Shown piece after piece: positions 8,601 through 16,936 of a stretch of DNA of 64,000 nucleotides. Each line of letters opens with the position of its first letter. Position 1 is the stretch's first letter. Made by a program: the position numbers and the translations under genes. Under the pieces are notes generated by a model. It did no database searches. It saw only the letters and a list, made by a program, of their open reading frames with translations, and was not told where the DNA came from. This DNA comes from Cytobacillus firmus DS1 (lineage in GTDB: Bacteria > Bacillota > Bacilli > Bacillales > Cytobacillaceae), in assembly GCF_000565285.1 (NCBI RefSeq), contig NZ_APVL01000005.1:1-64000 (forward strand). The letters are read 5' to 3'.

Positions 8601-9172
8601 AGAACCGCAAGCTGGATCCGGAGGAATTCGATCGAATCCAGTATATTGAAAAGGGAATTGACAGCGGTGCAACCTATGGATCATTTAAAACAGAGAAAAA
8701 TAAAAACTATATTATTATTGCCTCCGGCTATTTTGATGGCAATACTCCATTCTCCCTGCTTCCTTATGAATTGACTGTTGCTCCAGTTAACCAAAATGAT
8801 GAAGATAAGGGTTCTGTGGTGAAGAATAACAAACCTTCTAAGCCGCTAATGTTGAAGAAGTCAGGCAGCAAGCTCTTAACTGCCTCCGGACATCTTAATG
8901 CCGGTGTACCGAACGGTGACGAAGATTGGTATGAATTGAAAATAGATAAACAAACGAAGGGCAATATCGAATTTAATGCCGGAACTGAAATTGATGGGGT
9001 TGTGACTCTCTATAAAGACGGCAAAGTACTGGCTAATGCAGACTACTATCCTGAAGGGGATGGGGAAGTGATGTACTTTAACCTGAAAAAAGGAGTCTAC
9101 CATATCAAAGTCCGTGACACATTCGGCGGTTCTACATTGGATTCTTATAGTTTGAAAGTTAACTTGCAATAG
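5648..9172 (+). CDS. Large secreted subtilisin-like (S8) serine protease
   Basis: A 1174-residue secreted protease. A signal peptide (to about GVSA) is followed by a fervidolysin/I9-like propeptide (DTLVVKFKKPL ... VVSAYPSV) and an S8 domain with the triad D167 (VIDQGVD), H202 (HGTHVAG) and S357 (SGTSMASP). After about residue 420 come several beta-rich PPC-type modules (DEDWFSVVPDETGIYEFKF; DQDVFYLES; GDEDWYELKID) with acidic linkers. The start at 5648 is chosen because AGGAGG occupies the codons after the in-frame ATG at 5633. It differs from Vpr in its long C-terminal extension and resembles large Bacillaceae exoproteases in which PPC modules may be removed on maturation. It has its own terminator. 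Confidence 0.9.
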   Translation: MESWLKKSITLAAGIGIAAGSLLGASGVSAERGKEVPGISAVQIDQPSMQKKLELSKESALSGDTLVVKFKKPLTQSQHKMAGGTLIKQFSNLNYAVVKVRNKTQFSKVLTNYKKLNGVVSAYPSVNYKPLSLPDPKAKEQYQNELLQLEKAQKLAGKNSVTVAVIDQGVDVNHPDLKGKLLPSYNAVNPMSPGTPDYHGTHVAGIIAANKNNGIGGYGVNPNAKILPIDVFDRGWGASDYVIAQGILYAVEKGAKVINMSLGGPMKSPLIEEALKKAAEKNVVVVAAAGNTGDDSLSYPAAYEGVISVGNINSSKKLGILSTYGTSVDIVAPGEDVYSTMYEYEKKSSFRKMSGTSMASPMAAGAASLLLSKHPDLTPIQIEYILEHTAEDLGDKGFDVVYGNGLLNPAAAMQYDIKKLPALTKHQLSEKEILEKAETVSLEKKQTVKGAITAPFQEKWYKTDVEKGDLVQFVLSGAKQFDYKLKLFLVSDEGKVELDVNKVREGQEEGKLFEVPFSGTLAFGVKDVNGSFDDSGRGQSKFSLSAEKASGIEEDGNSIHNMSAIELPYSYGKELLTGKDGDDDFYQFTVKEEQAVKIDLAKLPGVDTSISVYMGDQIFPPDMEEITEEEKKALLEEMFYGKYPIEPAFYANRGGKSEGETLSFTAMPEMPYLIKVSNKIDQYFFGMYDFMLNFDLLEDEQTPEPSLIPYKLQVNGKTLPADEDIFPYMMDEEAAEKEMAVNGLEKQRSAFEEIEEETEEASEEEAGAEPDFTEILKEGARPFKMDEKGEGYIQTLEDEDWFSVVPDETGIYEFKFDDKKGQVPLMEIYRIKEETDMEGNTYAYLDQIGTNMQFDWVSMKLDASMLTGLKAGESYYIKAGADYYTGSTSFDPYSFSANMVIEDPQDPYEDNDSLEKIKNLPSAKIEGNLAMPFDQDVFYLESKTANIYGASMKRKNADAKWKAKYPKELLSPFYGIVVIAEDANKNRKLDPEEFDRIQYIEKGIDSGATYGSFKTEKNKNYIIIASGYFDGNTPFSLLPYELTVAPVNQNDEDKGSVVKNNKPSKPLMLKKSGSKLLTASGHLNAGVPNGDEDWYELKIDKQTKGNIEFNAGTEIDGVVTLYKDGKVLANADYYPEGDGEVMYFNLKKGVYHIKVRDTFGGSTLDSYSLKVNLQ

Positions 9173-9177
9173 AAATA

Positions 9178-9216
9178 AAAATTCCCTGTCTAATTAGTTA
9201 GGCAGGGAATTTATTT
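9178..9216. terminator. Bidirectional terminator
   Basis: ATTCCCTGTC and GGCAGGGAAT (9181-9210) pair around a TA-rich loop, flanked by A-rich and T-rich stretches, so it can serve both the protease gene and the convergent gene at 9221. Confidence 0.8.
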
Positions 9217-9220
9217 ATTT

Positions 9221-11293
9221 CTATTTAGGTTCGTATTTCCACATGTCTGCTTCGTGCCTGAAATATATATGGCCATTCTGATCGATGGCTAAGTCATGTG
9301 CACCTTCTTTTTTGATCAGTGTGACTTCCATTGTTTTCGGATCTGCTTTAAATAATACGCCTTCAACTGTTCCATATAGGTAATGATCCTTGCCGAATTG
9401 CAGATTCGCATTTTTAAAGCGGCCTGAAATGGCTGGTACAATCATTACCTGTTTTGTTTGGCCGGATTCGATATCGTATTTAAACAGTTTTCCGTCAGCC
9501 ATCCCAAAGATATAGTTTTCTTCGTAAAAAGTTAACGCATTAATCATGGCAGCTTTTATTGGGAAGTGAAGTTCCTCTTTATCTGAAGGAGAATCAGAAG
9601 GAAAGCGGAATAACACAGCATCACTCTTTGCACGCTCATGATTGGCATACACCGATGTGCCCCCATAAATATGATCATGGGCTTGTACAAGGGAAATGAT
9701 GCTTTGATTTGCTACATAGTTTTCATAATTAATGGTTTCTTTTGTTTCAGGATTATAAACAGACAGCAGTCCGCCGCCAGTGCTTGTTTCAGGATAAGTG
9801 CCAATGAACAGCTGATTGGTCTCATTAATCCCAAGCATGGCAGTTGGCCTTTCTTGGCCCATGTCCTTATAACGGGCAATTTCATTTATATTTTGGCCTT
9901 CAAACGGTTTTGTCAGATCGTATTCCAGGATTCTCGCTTTTGGATACGCTCCAAAATATAGCTTGTCATTTAAGTATGCCATAGATTCAACCTGGCTTAT
10001 GCCCTTCACATCTTTTGTTTCACCGCTTGCAATGTTAAAAAGGCCAAGCCCGCCTGACATATAGCCATTAATAATGATCTTATCTCTATCAGGTGTCACT
10101 CCCATTGTATATAAAGTGACTGGAAGAGGAGCGAGTTTTGCCTGATGAATCTCATATTCCCGTGTCTCTAAATTATAGGTGAAATAATCCCCATTATTGC
10201 TTAACAATCCCGTCAAAGTGTACCCGGGGTAATCCTCTGTTCCCATTTCTACAAAATCTAAATTTATAACGTTCATTCCTTCGAGGGGAACATCAATTTT
10301 TACCTTTTCCTGAGTATTAAAATAATAAGCGTACAGCTCTTCATTGTTTGTATAATAAACAGCTTCTTCTGCGGGTGACTTTACAGACACGGTTTTAGAC
10401 GTTGAATCAAACTCATCAAGAAATTCTAACGTGTTCTTATTAAAAACCAGCACTTTGGGGCTTGGATCCAATTTGGCAAATAAATACTCACCGGCCACTT
10501 GAATATCTGATACGTATTTCTCCATCCGGTATTCCCAAGGCAGGAAACGGTCCCTGATTTTCGTGCGGATATTATAGCGGATAAGCTCAGCCTTAGATCC
10601 GATCCCCATGAAAATACTCTCTTGTTCTTCATCAAAGTAAACACTTTTTGCAAATTCTTTGCCTCTTATTATTTGGCCATAATCTTTTCTTTCACCTGTT
10701 TCAGGTATATAGGAAAATACCGTTCCATTATAAGCTGTGGATCCGTATATTCTTCCTCCTGAGGCGTGCAGATCCTGGATAGAGGTATCCCGGCTGTGCT
10801 TTAGTTTATTTCCGTAATCAGTCAGCTTTTTAGAGGAAGGATCGTACTTGTAAATATGTCCGCCTGATGTTCCTCCGATCCAGACGTTTTGATCAGCATC
10901 TACATCAATTCCCCAAGCACTTGTGGAATTTTCCAGTGTGTAAGTCTTTTCAGTTTTTCCGGTGGTCAGGTTGACGATAGATAAAGCGGATGGAGTCCCG
11001 TGCTGGATGATGTACATATAGGGCGTGTCTTCAGGTGATTTTCCGTATGCAGCTGCCAGGGCAGTTCCGTGGAATACTTGGGGCCCAATCTTTTCGATCA
11101 CAGGGTTTATTTCTTCTTTTAGCAATTGTGATGGATCTGCTTCTTCTTGAGAAGGTGTCTGGCTGTCATCCAATTCAATACTCTCCTCCTGATCTGTTAA
11201 ATCTTCTGCGTACGCTGCACTTGAAAAGAAAACCGGTGCGGCAATGAGAGATGCGGCTAGAACGTAATTGGCTTTTAACTTTGATAGATTCAT
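9221..11293 (-). CDS. Secreted beta-propeller protein (Vgb/SMP-30-like repeats)
   Basis: A 690-residue exported protein with a signal peptide ending near SSAAYA and an acidic linker. The remainder is repeated four-strand blades with aromatic, GTS- and YDP-type turns (IYKYDPSSKKLTDYG; VFSYIPETGERKDYG; LLSVYNPETKETINY; LFKYDIESGQTKQV). This resembles streptogramin-lyase/PQQ-like propellers. No catalytic residues can be assigned, so binding or a lyase-like role is open. GGGGG sits before the ATG at 11293; an upstream in-frame TTG at 11305 would place that site inside the gene. It is flanked by other surface genes but has its own transcript ends. Confidence 0.75.
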   Translation of the reverse strand: MNLSKLKANYVLAASLIAAPVFFSSAAYAEDLTDQEESIELDDSQTPSQEEADPSQLLKEEINPVIEKIGPQVFHGTALAAAYGKSPEDTPYMYIIQHGTPSALSIVNLTTGKTEKTYTLENSTSAWGIDVDADQNVWIGGTSGGHIYKYDPSSKKLTDYGNKLKHSRDTSIQDLHASGGRIYGSTAYNGTVFSYIPETGERKDYGQIIRGKEFAKSVYFDEEQESIFMGIGSKAELIRYNIRTKIRDRFLPWEYRMEKYVSDIQVAGEYLFAKLDPSPKVLVFNKNTLEFLDEFDSTSKTVSVKSPAEEAVYYTNNEELYAYYFNTQEKVKIDVPLEGMNVINLDFVEMGTEDYPGYTLTGLLSNNGDYFTYNLETREYEIHQAKLAPLPVTLYTMGVTPDRDKIIINGYMSGGLGLFNIASGETKDVKGISQVESMAYLNDKLYFGAYPKARILEYDLTKPFEGQNINEIARYKDMGQERPTAMLGINETNQLFIGTYPETSTGGGLLSVYNPETKETINYENYVANQSIISLVQAHDHIYGGTSVYANHERAKSDAVLFRFPSDSPSDKEELHFPIKAAMINALTFYEENYIFGMADGKLFKYDIESGQTKQVMIVPAISGRFKNANLQFGKDHYLYGTVEGVLFKADPKTMEVTLIKKEGAHDLAIDQNGHIYFRHEADMWKYEPK

Positions 11294-11351
11294 ATTTTCC
11301 CCCAAAAACTCTTATAGTAATCAGTTCCTACATTACTATAATTATCCAATA

Positions 11352-11390
11352 ATGAAAAGAGCCATCTCCTTTGTTTGGAGCATGGCTCTT
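11352..11390 (-). terminator. Terminator of the AlgI/AlgJ-like operon
   Basis: AAGAGCCATCTCC (11357-11369) pairs with GGAG.ATGGCTCTT (11377-11390, one bulged C). The minus strand continues TTTTCATT. It lies just past the stop of the gene at 11395. Confidence 0.8.
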
Positions 11391-11394
11391 CTCA

Positions 11395-12960
11395 CTAGTA
11401 AATATCAGCAGCATTTATTTGTATCCATTGATCCTCTGAATCTGCATTCTTCCAATGGATTCCAACCATAACATTTTCGGCGCCTTTTCTGATTTTTTTC
11501 GATACTTTAAAGGAGCGGGATACATCTTCTGCAGGAATGGTATTATATGCTTTCCTTTCCCATTGGCCGTTCACCTGATCCTGGATAAATAATTGCACAT
11601 CGCCTGGATTGGCTGCTTTTCCTTTCAGAGAAACGATAAAAGTAAGCTCTTCAGAAGCAGAGATATTCATGTCGGTCAGGCTGAAGCCTGCTTGTATCGC
11701 ATTCTCGCTTTCATTCAGAGGTTTCAATACCATGCCTCCGGCGCTTCCTTCCGTTACCCGGAAATCGCCATCCATTCCGAGCAATTTCATCGGCATCAGC
11801 TGGCTAAGCCATTCTTCAGCTGAAAATGGTTCGAAATTTGGCGGGACAAAAGAATAAGATGGACTCTTCGAACCGATAGGCTTGAGGTAGTCATAAGCTT
11901 CTGTTTCTGATTGTCTGATTTCCTTCTTAATCTTTGCGATTTCGGCTTCGGCATTATCTTTGTTCAGGGTGACTCCGGACTCTGAGTATTTGTTTCTGTC
12001 ATTCCAAATAGCCTGAACTATTTTTGTCCCTGTATCAGGAGTAAAATGATGTGAGTCTATAAAGTTTGGCAAGTGCCTTGTCATTTCGTTTATATCCATA
12101 AAGTGATGAACTGTGCCAAAGGTTTCCGTCAGGTCCATGAGCCAGCGCTCATAACCTTTCAGGTATTCCTCATTCTGCATTTCAATGACAAAACGCGGAA
12201 GGGTAACAGGTGTTGTGTAGATAATAAATTTAGTTTTCGGGTTTTCAGCCTTGAGCTGTTTCAGCATCTCGATTACTTTAGGATCATACTCATAGGGTTC
12301 ATTATTTTGGAAAAATTGATAAATATTCGTTTCAATTCTGGCTTGTCTTAATTGATCATCCACAGGGAAGGGCACAGCCACATTTTCACGATTATAAAAC
12401 CGGTGATCTATGAATACAGGTTTATTCTTTTTCGATGATTGATAAACAGATATAGATTTTTTCAAAGTATCAAAGGACGCTGTCGACTTGATTCTATAGA
12501 GATAGCTGTCAGTCTGTTCAATATAGAACTCCGGTTTTTCTTCGGCAAGCTCGCGGTATTTATTTGTAGCGAAAAAGTCCAGACCCAGGAAAATATATTC
12601 AAACGGTTTTCCGTTGATTTCCTTGGCGTAGTCTATATATCCTTTATACTCCTCTGCGTACATAGAGCTTACGGCAAAATTGAACACCTTCAAATCTTTA
12701 AAATCATGCTGGTTTATATAAGTAGATCGGCTGCTGCCCAATAAAAGGGCATCATATTGTTCTTCCCCATATTTCAATTTGTTTACTTTCTGCTGCCTTT
12801 CATTAAAACCCTGCTGCACATCATTCCATTCGTTTTGATGCCGAAAAAGCCATAATGGATCTGCCGTGTAGTTAAATACAGCAATCGGCATGGCGAAGAG
12901 ACAGCCTAAAATCATAAAAGCAGCCAGGACTTTTAACAGCCATTTTTTATAAACATTCAT
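11395..12960 (-). CDS. AlgJ/DltD-like SGNH surface acyltransfer protein
   Basis: A 521-residue membrane-anchored exported protein. It has an N-terminal transmembrane anchor (residues about 8-30), then an SGNH-type domain with GSSRS as the nucleophile block near residue 78 and a DSHHF block near residue 220-225 for the Asp/His pair. Residues about 380-521 form a beta-rich module that resembles a carbohydrate-binding domain. The gene starts 10 nt after the MBOAT gene stop, with GGTGG before the ATG. In alginate O-acetylation AlgJ/AlgX act with AlgI, and in D-alanylation DltD acts with DltB. The likely role is the extracytoplasmic transfer of an acyl group to a surface glycan; the substrate is unknown. 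Confidence 0.75.
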   Translation of the reverse strand: MNVYKKWLLKVLAAFMILGCLFAMPIAVFNYTADPLWLFRHQNEWNDVQQGFNERQQKVNKLKYGEEQYDALLLGSSRSTYINQHDFKDLKVFNFAVSSMYAEEYKGYIDYAKEINGKPFEYIFLGLDFFATNKYRELAEEKPEFYIEQTDSYLYRIKSTASFDTLKKSISVYQSSKKNKPVFIDHRFYNRENVAVPFPVDDQLRQARIETNIYQFFQNNEPYEYDPKVIEMLKQLKAENPKTKFIIYTTPVTLPRFVIEMQNEEYLKGYERWLMDLTETFGTVHHFMDINEMTRHLPNFIDSHHFTPDTGTKIVQAIWNDRNKYSESGVTLNKDNAEAEIAKIKKEIRQSETEAYDYLKPIGSKSPSYSFVPPNFEPFSAEEWLSQLMPMKLLGMDGDFRVTEGSAGGMVLKPLNESENAIQAGFSLTDMNISASEELTFIVSLKGKAANPGDVQLFIQDQVNGQWERKAYNTIPAEDVSRSFKVSKKIRKGAENVMVGIHWKNADSEDQWIQINAADIY

Positions 12961-12970
12961 GACTAACCAC

Positions 12971-14431
12971 CTAAAAATTAAAATATAAGAACTCGCTGAC
13001 TCTTGTCATGCTAAAGAAAGAAATCAGAAGCAAGGCACAGATGAAGAAAGCAGAAAACCAGGAAGGCTTAAGCTGATCCATCAATCTTACCGAGTTTTTA
13101 GCCCATAAAGTGACCGCGAAGGCACCTGCCAGTATGAAAAGCATGTACAAAAGGGATGTATCAGTTGCTGCGTTAAGTGAGAGTATTTCCACAGCCTGAA
13201 CGGCTGCCGGCTCAAAAAGGGATGTGAGCTGTTCGGGCCATGTGAACCCGCTCATTCCCATCATGCCTTTTAACACTTTTTCTGCATCTTCCCATGTTTG
13301 TGCTCTGAAAAACACCCAGGCAAAGTTGACAAACTGAAAGGTGATAAACCAGCCAAGAAACTTGTTCATTTTAAAGCCAAGCTGCTGCCACAAACGGTTC
13401 AGAAGTGATGCAGCTCCATGCAGTGTTCCCCAGAGTACGAATGTCCAGCCGGCACCATGCCATAAACCGCTGACGAGAAAAACAAGAAAAACATTCACGT
13501 AGGTTCTGGGAATTCCCTTGCGATTTCCGCCAAGTGGAATGTATAAGTATTGGGTTAAAAAACGCGTCAGCGTCATATGCCATCTCTTCCAGAAGTCCTG
13601 AATATTAACTGCCTTATAGGGTGAGTTAAAGTTAACCGGAAGCCGGATATTAAATAGAAGCGCTGCCCCCATGGCCATATCAGTATAGCCGCTGAAATCA
13701 AAATAGAGCTGGAAGGTGTAGGATAAAGATACGATCCAGGCTTCGATAAAAGTCAGCACTTCTGCCTGGTCAAAACCAGCCGTTGCCCAGACGGCAAAAG
13801 TATCTGCAATAACAGCTTTCTTAAACAGGCCAATTGAAAAAATGAAAATTCCTTTCGCGAAATTCTCGTAATGAAACCTTCTATGTGCTTTTTCCCTGGA
13901 GAACTGGGGCATCATTTCGTTATGGTGCACAATTGGCCCCGCAATCAGTTGCGGAAAAAAGCTGACAAACAATGCATATTTCCAAAAATCATACTCTTTC
14001 GTTTCTTTGCGGTAAGCATCAACAAGATAGGCAATCTGCTGGAAAGTAAAAAAGCTGATGGCAAGCGGCAAAGCAAGGTGCAATAAATCAAAATTTGTGC
14101 TTAATAAAGCATTAAGGTTGTCTATGAAAAAATCATAATATTTATAATAACCTAAAGCTGCAAGATTGGCAGTTACGCCGGCAGTCAAAAGCAGTTTGGC
14201 TCCCCGCCGGCTCCCGGCCTTTCCAAGCAATGTGCCAATATAGTAGTTCAGCAGCATGGAAATTAATATTAATGGGAGATAGACAGGATTCCACCAGCTG
14301 TAAAAAAATAAAGAGCTGATCACAAGCCAGATATTTCTTATAAAGAAAAGCTGCCATTTATTCAGCAAAAAATAGACAATCCAAACAGCAGGCAAAAAAG
14401 CAAAAATAAATTCGTAGGAATTAAAAATCAA
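12971..14431 (-). CDS. MBOAT membrane acyltransferase (AlgI/DltB-like)
   Basis: A 486-residue multi-pass membrane protein of the MBOAT family. It moves an acyl group across the membrane to a partner such as the AlgJ-like protein encoded next. Visible hallmarks are the N-terminal FNSYEF, many hydrophobic segments, the conserved WKRWHMTL block and the catalytic-histidine region SGLWHGAGWTFV. I prefer the TTG at 14431 (MIFNSYEFIFAF): GGTGGAG lies just upstream and it matches the family's usual start. An in-frame ATG at 14452 would put the ribosome site inside the gene. It is first in a two-gene operon; the acyl acceptor is unknown. Confidence 0.88.
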   Translation of the reverse strand: MIFNSYEFIFAFLPAVWIVYFLLNKWQLFFIRNIWLVISSLFFYSWWNPVYLPLILISMLLNYYIGTLLGKAGSRRGAKLLLTAGVTANLAALGYYKYYDFFIDNLNALLSTNFDLLHLALPLAISFFTFQQIAYLVDAYRKETKEYDFWKYALFVSFFPQLIAGPIVHHNEMMPQFSREKAHRRFHYENFAKGIFIFSIGLFKKAVIADTFAVWATAGFDQAEVLTFIEAWIVSLSYTFQLYFDFSGYTDMAMGAALLFNIRLPVNFNSPYKAVNIQDFWKRWHMTLTRFLTQYLYIPLGGNRKGIPRTYVNVFLVFLVSGLWHGAGWTFVLWGTLHGAASLLNRLWQQLGFKMNKFLGWFITFQFVNFAWVFFRAQTWEDAEKVLKGMMGMSGFTWPEQLTSLFEPAAVQAVEILSLNAATDTSLLYMLFILAGAFAVTLWAKNSVRLMDQLKPSWFSAFFICALLLISFFSMTRVSEFLYFNF

Positions 14432-14577
14432 TGTATTCTCCACCTGTTCCAAAATGTTCGTGCAGTCCCCATTATATCATGGAAAGAAGCCTGCGGAAGG
14501 ACCCCAACTTTTACTATACTGTTTATCTTAAATCTACTAGAATAGGAATAAGAATATTTCGAATTGGAGGGTGTAAC

Positions 14578-15810
14578 TTGAGTAAAAAAAAGGTTTTGGC
14601 AGCCCTATTTATAGTGACTGCCATATTCATCAGTATTCCTCCATTTTCTTCCGCAGAGGCAGCGGAAAGGTGTGAAGGTTCAAGAGGGACCCAGCCGGTC
14701 TGGTGGGATGGGGCAGAACTGAAAGTCGGACAAATTGGCAGATTAACAGTATTGAAGGATACACCTCTTTATAAATTATCAGGAAGCACAAAGGTTCAGC
14801 AGATGACTTTGAAAGCAGGGGGAACTTACCGAATATATGCTTTTAAGCCTGACATGCTCAGTGTTGGCGGGGGCATGTACTTGAATCGGGATTCCAAAAT
14901 TAAATACGAAACTCCTTCAGCGGCAAAAAAGAAAGCTCTTGCCTGTAAAAAGGAATCCCTGGAAATTATCAGTGCTTCCATTAAACTAGGCGACAGCAAG
15001 TCTTCTATAGAAGCAAAATTGGGAAAGGAAAAGCGGATATCGCTCGGTGAGTATGGAATTTCCTGGCACACTTATCATAATCAATACCGGAATTTTTATA
15101 TGATAGGGTATGTGGATAATAAAGCAGAATTCATTTATTCAAATAGCCAAAGGCTATACAGTTTTGGCATCTTTAAGGGCTCATCCAGATCAGGAGTAAC
15201 TTCAGCATTAGGAGCACCAATAAAGTGGGTCAACAAAAACAATGTGAATTTTGTAATGGTCAATAATGATAAGCAGCAGACATTTTATAAAAAAAATTCA
15301 TATATTACTGTCTTCTATGATATTCATAAAAAAGGCAATGTTACAGGCATTCAGCTGATTTCAGGGAAGCTGGAAAACCGGAAGGACAGCCACTATGGAG
15401 CGCCTGGGTCCAGCCTTCAGAATGGCCTGGAAATGCAAATGTTTGATTTGGTTAATGCTGCAAGGGCAGATAATGGACTGGCACCTGTCACCTGGAATTC
15501 AGCTGCCCAAAATTCTGCGCGAAAACATAGTCTGGATATGGCCGAAAATGATTTCTTTGATCACATGAATCTTAGAAACGAAAGCCCTTTTCAAAGGATG
15601 GAAAAGGAAGGGATTCATTATTTATATGCCGGTGAAAATATTGCAATGGGGTATTCAAGCAGCATTTTCGCCCATGAAGCTCTCATGAATTCAGCCGGTC
15701 ACCGTAAAAACATCCTGAATGCTCAATATACTCATTTAGGTGCAGGGGTTCAGTTCCAAAAGGAAACTGCAATCCCTTATTATACACAAAATTTCTTTAA
15801 ACCTTATTAA
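14578..15810 (+). CDS. Secreted CAP/SCP-domain protein with N-terminal GQIG module
   Basis: A 410-residue exported protein. The TTG at 14578 follows GGAGGGTG and yields a signal peptide (LSKKKVLAALFIVTAIF.., cut near AEAAE). Residues about 35-105 are the GQIG module (WWDGAELKVGQIGRLTV ... YETPS) shared with three neighbours. A CAP-associated central region (SIKLGDSKSSIEAKLGKEK) precedes the C-terminal SCP/PR-1 domain (LVNAARADNGLAPV, HSLDMAENDFFDH, AGENIAMG, SAGHRKNIL), which keeps the usual His/Glu sites. Bacterial CAP proteins such as YkwD/YlbC-type are extracellular but their reaction is unsettled. It is 20 nt from the next gene and probably cotranscribed with it. Confidence 0.85.
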   Translation: MSKKKVLAALFIVTAIFISIPPFSSAEAAERCEGSRGTQPVWWDGAELKVGQIGRLTVLKDTPLYKLSGSTKVQQMTLKAGGTYRIYAFKPDMLSVGGGMYLNRDSKIKYETPSAAKKKALACKKESLEIISASIKLGDSKSSIEAKLGKEKRISLGEYGISWHTYHNQYRNFYMIGYVDNKAEFIYSNSQRLYSFGIFKGSSRSGVTSALGAPIKWVNKNNVNFVMVNNDKQQTFYKKNSYITVFYDIHKKGNVTGIQLISGKLENRKDSHYGAPGSSLQNGLEMQMFDLVNAARADNGLAPVTWNSAAQNSARKHSLDMAENDFFDHMNLRNESPFQRMEKEGIHYLYAGENIAMGYSSSIFAHEALMNSAGHRKNILNAQYTHLGAGVQFQKETAIPYYTQNFFKPY

Positions 15811-15830
15811 ATTGAAGGATGTGCCAGCAC

Positions 15831-16748
15831 ATGCGAAATAGAAGATTTATAGTGTTCCTTCTATTTTCTGCTTTGTTTATGTTTGCATTCCCGAAAGACA
15901 GTTTTGCTAAGGTCTATTGGGATGGAGCAGAGTTGGTTAAGGGGCAAATAGGCCGGGTAACCGTCACAAAACCTATCAACTTATGGCGTCTGGAAGGCAG
16001 CAGTCTTAGGTTTGTGCGTATCTTATATCCGAAAGATCAATACAGGGTATATGGCTATGTTCCGGAACGTCAGCAATTCAGGGTTGGCGGATCCTATTTT
16101 ATTACCAATATGAAAGACAGAGTTATATATGAGACCCCTTCAAAGTCTAAGCTGGCAGACCTGCATAAGTCCTATTCTGAACAGGAAGGGCTTTTGAATC
16201 AGCTTATTATTGCTGATAAAGGCTATGAGCAGTCCCCTGAGGTTTCAAATATAAAAAGCAGAATCAGCAAAATCCCTATTTCACTATTAGGAAAATTAAA
16301 GGAAAAAGGGGTTAAGATTAAACTGACTGCAGCCCCAATCACCAATCTGCCTGAATACGCTTATTTGAAAGGGCAAGTGCCGAGAGGATGGGAAGGAACG
16401 AATAGAACCTGGGATGATGTTCCCGGCATTGGCGGATCTTCTGTAGTGGCAATACGGATTGGGTACAGCGAGCCAGGCAACGGCCATAGCTCCAGCAACC
16501 TTGAACTGCATGAGATAGCTCATACGATTGACAGCCTGGTGTATAATAATCTATCTTCTGCACAAGGTTTTAAAGAAATCTGGGGGAAAGAGAGAGTCCG
16601 TCTCTTTGGGGATAATTCCTACTATAAAAATTATCCTGAAGAATATTTTGCGGAAACCTTTGCTATGTACTATTTAAATGAAGAAACGAGAAAAATACTT
16701 AAAATGAAAGCACCATTAACGGCGGTGTTTTTTGAAAACCTGCAGTAA
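15831..16748 (+). CDS. Secreted lethal-factor-like (ATLF) zinc metallopeptidase with GQIG module
   Basis: A 305-residue exported protein. The signal peptide (RFIVFLLFSALFMFAF) leads to the GQIG module (VYWDGAELVKGQIGRVTV ... YETPSKSK, residues about 25-105). The C-terminal part looks like the anthrax lethal-factor-type peptidase domain: zinc motif HEIAH followed by TID, a downstream NYPEEYFAETFAMY with the likely third ligand Glu, and GTNRTWDDVPGIGG before it. It probably cleaves a wall or extracellular protein. The ATG at 15831 is chosen because GAAGGA abuts the earlier ATG at 15819. It follows the CAP gene by 20 nt and is closed by a terminator. Confidence 0.8.
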   Translation: MRNRRFIVFLLFSALFMFAFPKDSFAKVYWDGAELVKGQIGRVTVTKPINLWRLEGSSLRFVRILYPKDQYRVYGYVPERQQFRVGGSYFITNMKDRVIYETPSKSKLADLHKSYSEQEGLLNQLIIADKGYEQSPEVSNIKSRISKIPISLLGKLKEKGVKIKLTAAPITNLPEYAYLKGQVPRGWEGTNRTWDDVPGIGGSSVVAIRIGYSEPGNGHSSSNLELHEIAHTIDSLVYNNLSSAQGFKEIWGKERVRLFGDNSYYKNYPEEYFAETFAMYYLNEETRKILKMKAPLTAVFFENLQ

Positions 16749-16751
16749 CTT

Positions 16752-16779
16752 AGTCTTGTCCTGACGGGCAAGGCTTTTT
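16752..16779 (+). terminator. Terminator of the CAP/ATLF operon
   Basis: AGTCTTGTCC and GGGCAAGGCT form a 10-bp stem (with G-U pairs) around TGAC, followed by TTTT. Confidence 0.8.
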
Positions 16780-16936
16780 ATGTGGTCTATTTTTTCCAGG
16801 GATAGAAAATGCCTGCATTTAATTTATTCAGGTAATATATACCATTCTCTCTTTTTTGTAGAATCATAGGAAAATAATTGGTATTTTGTCGTATAATAGA
16901 CTTATTGTGAAAATAGTACATCAGAGGGAGAGAGTA

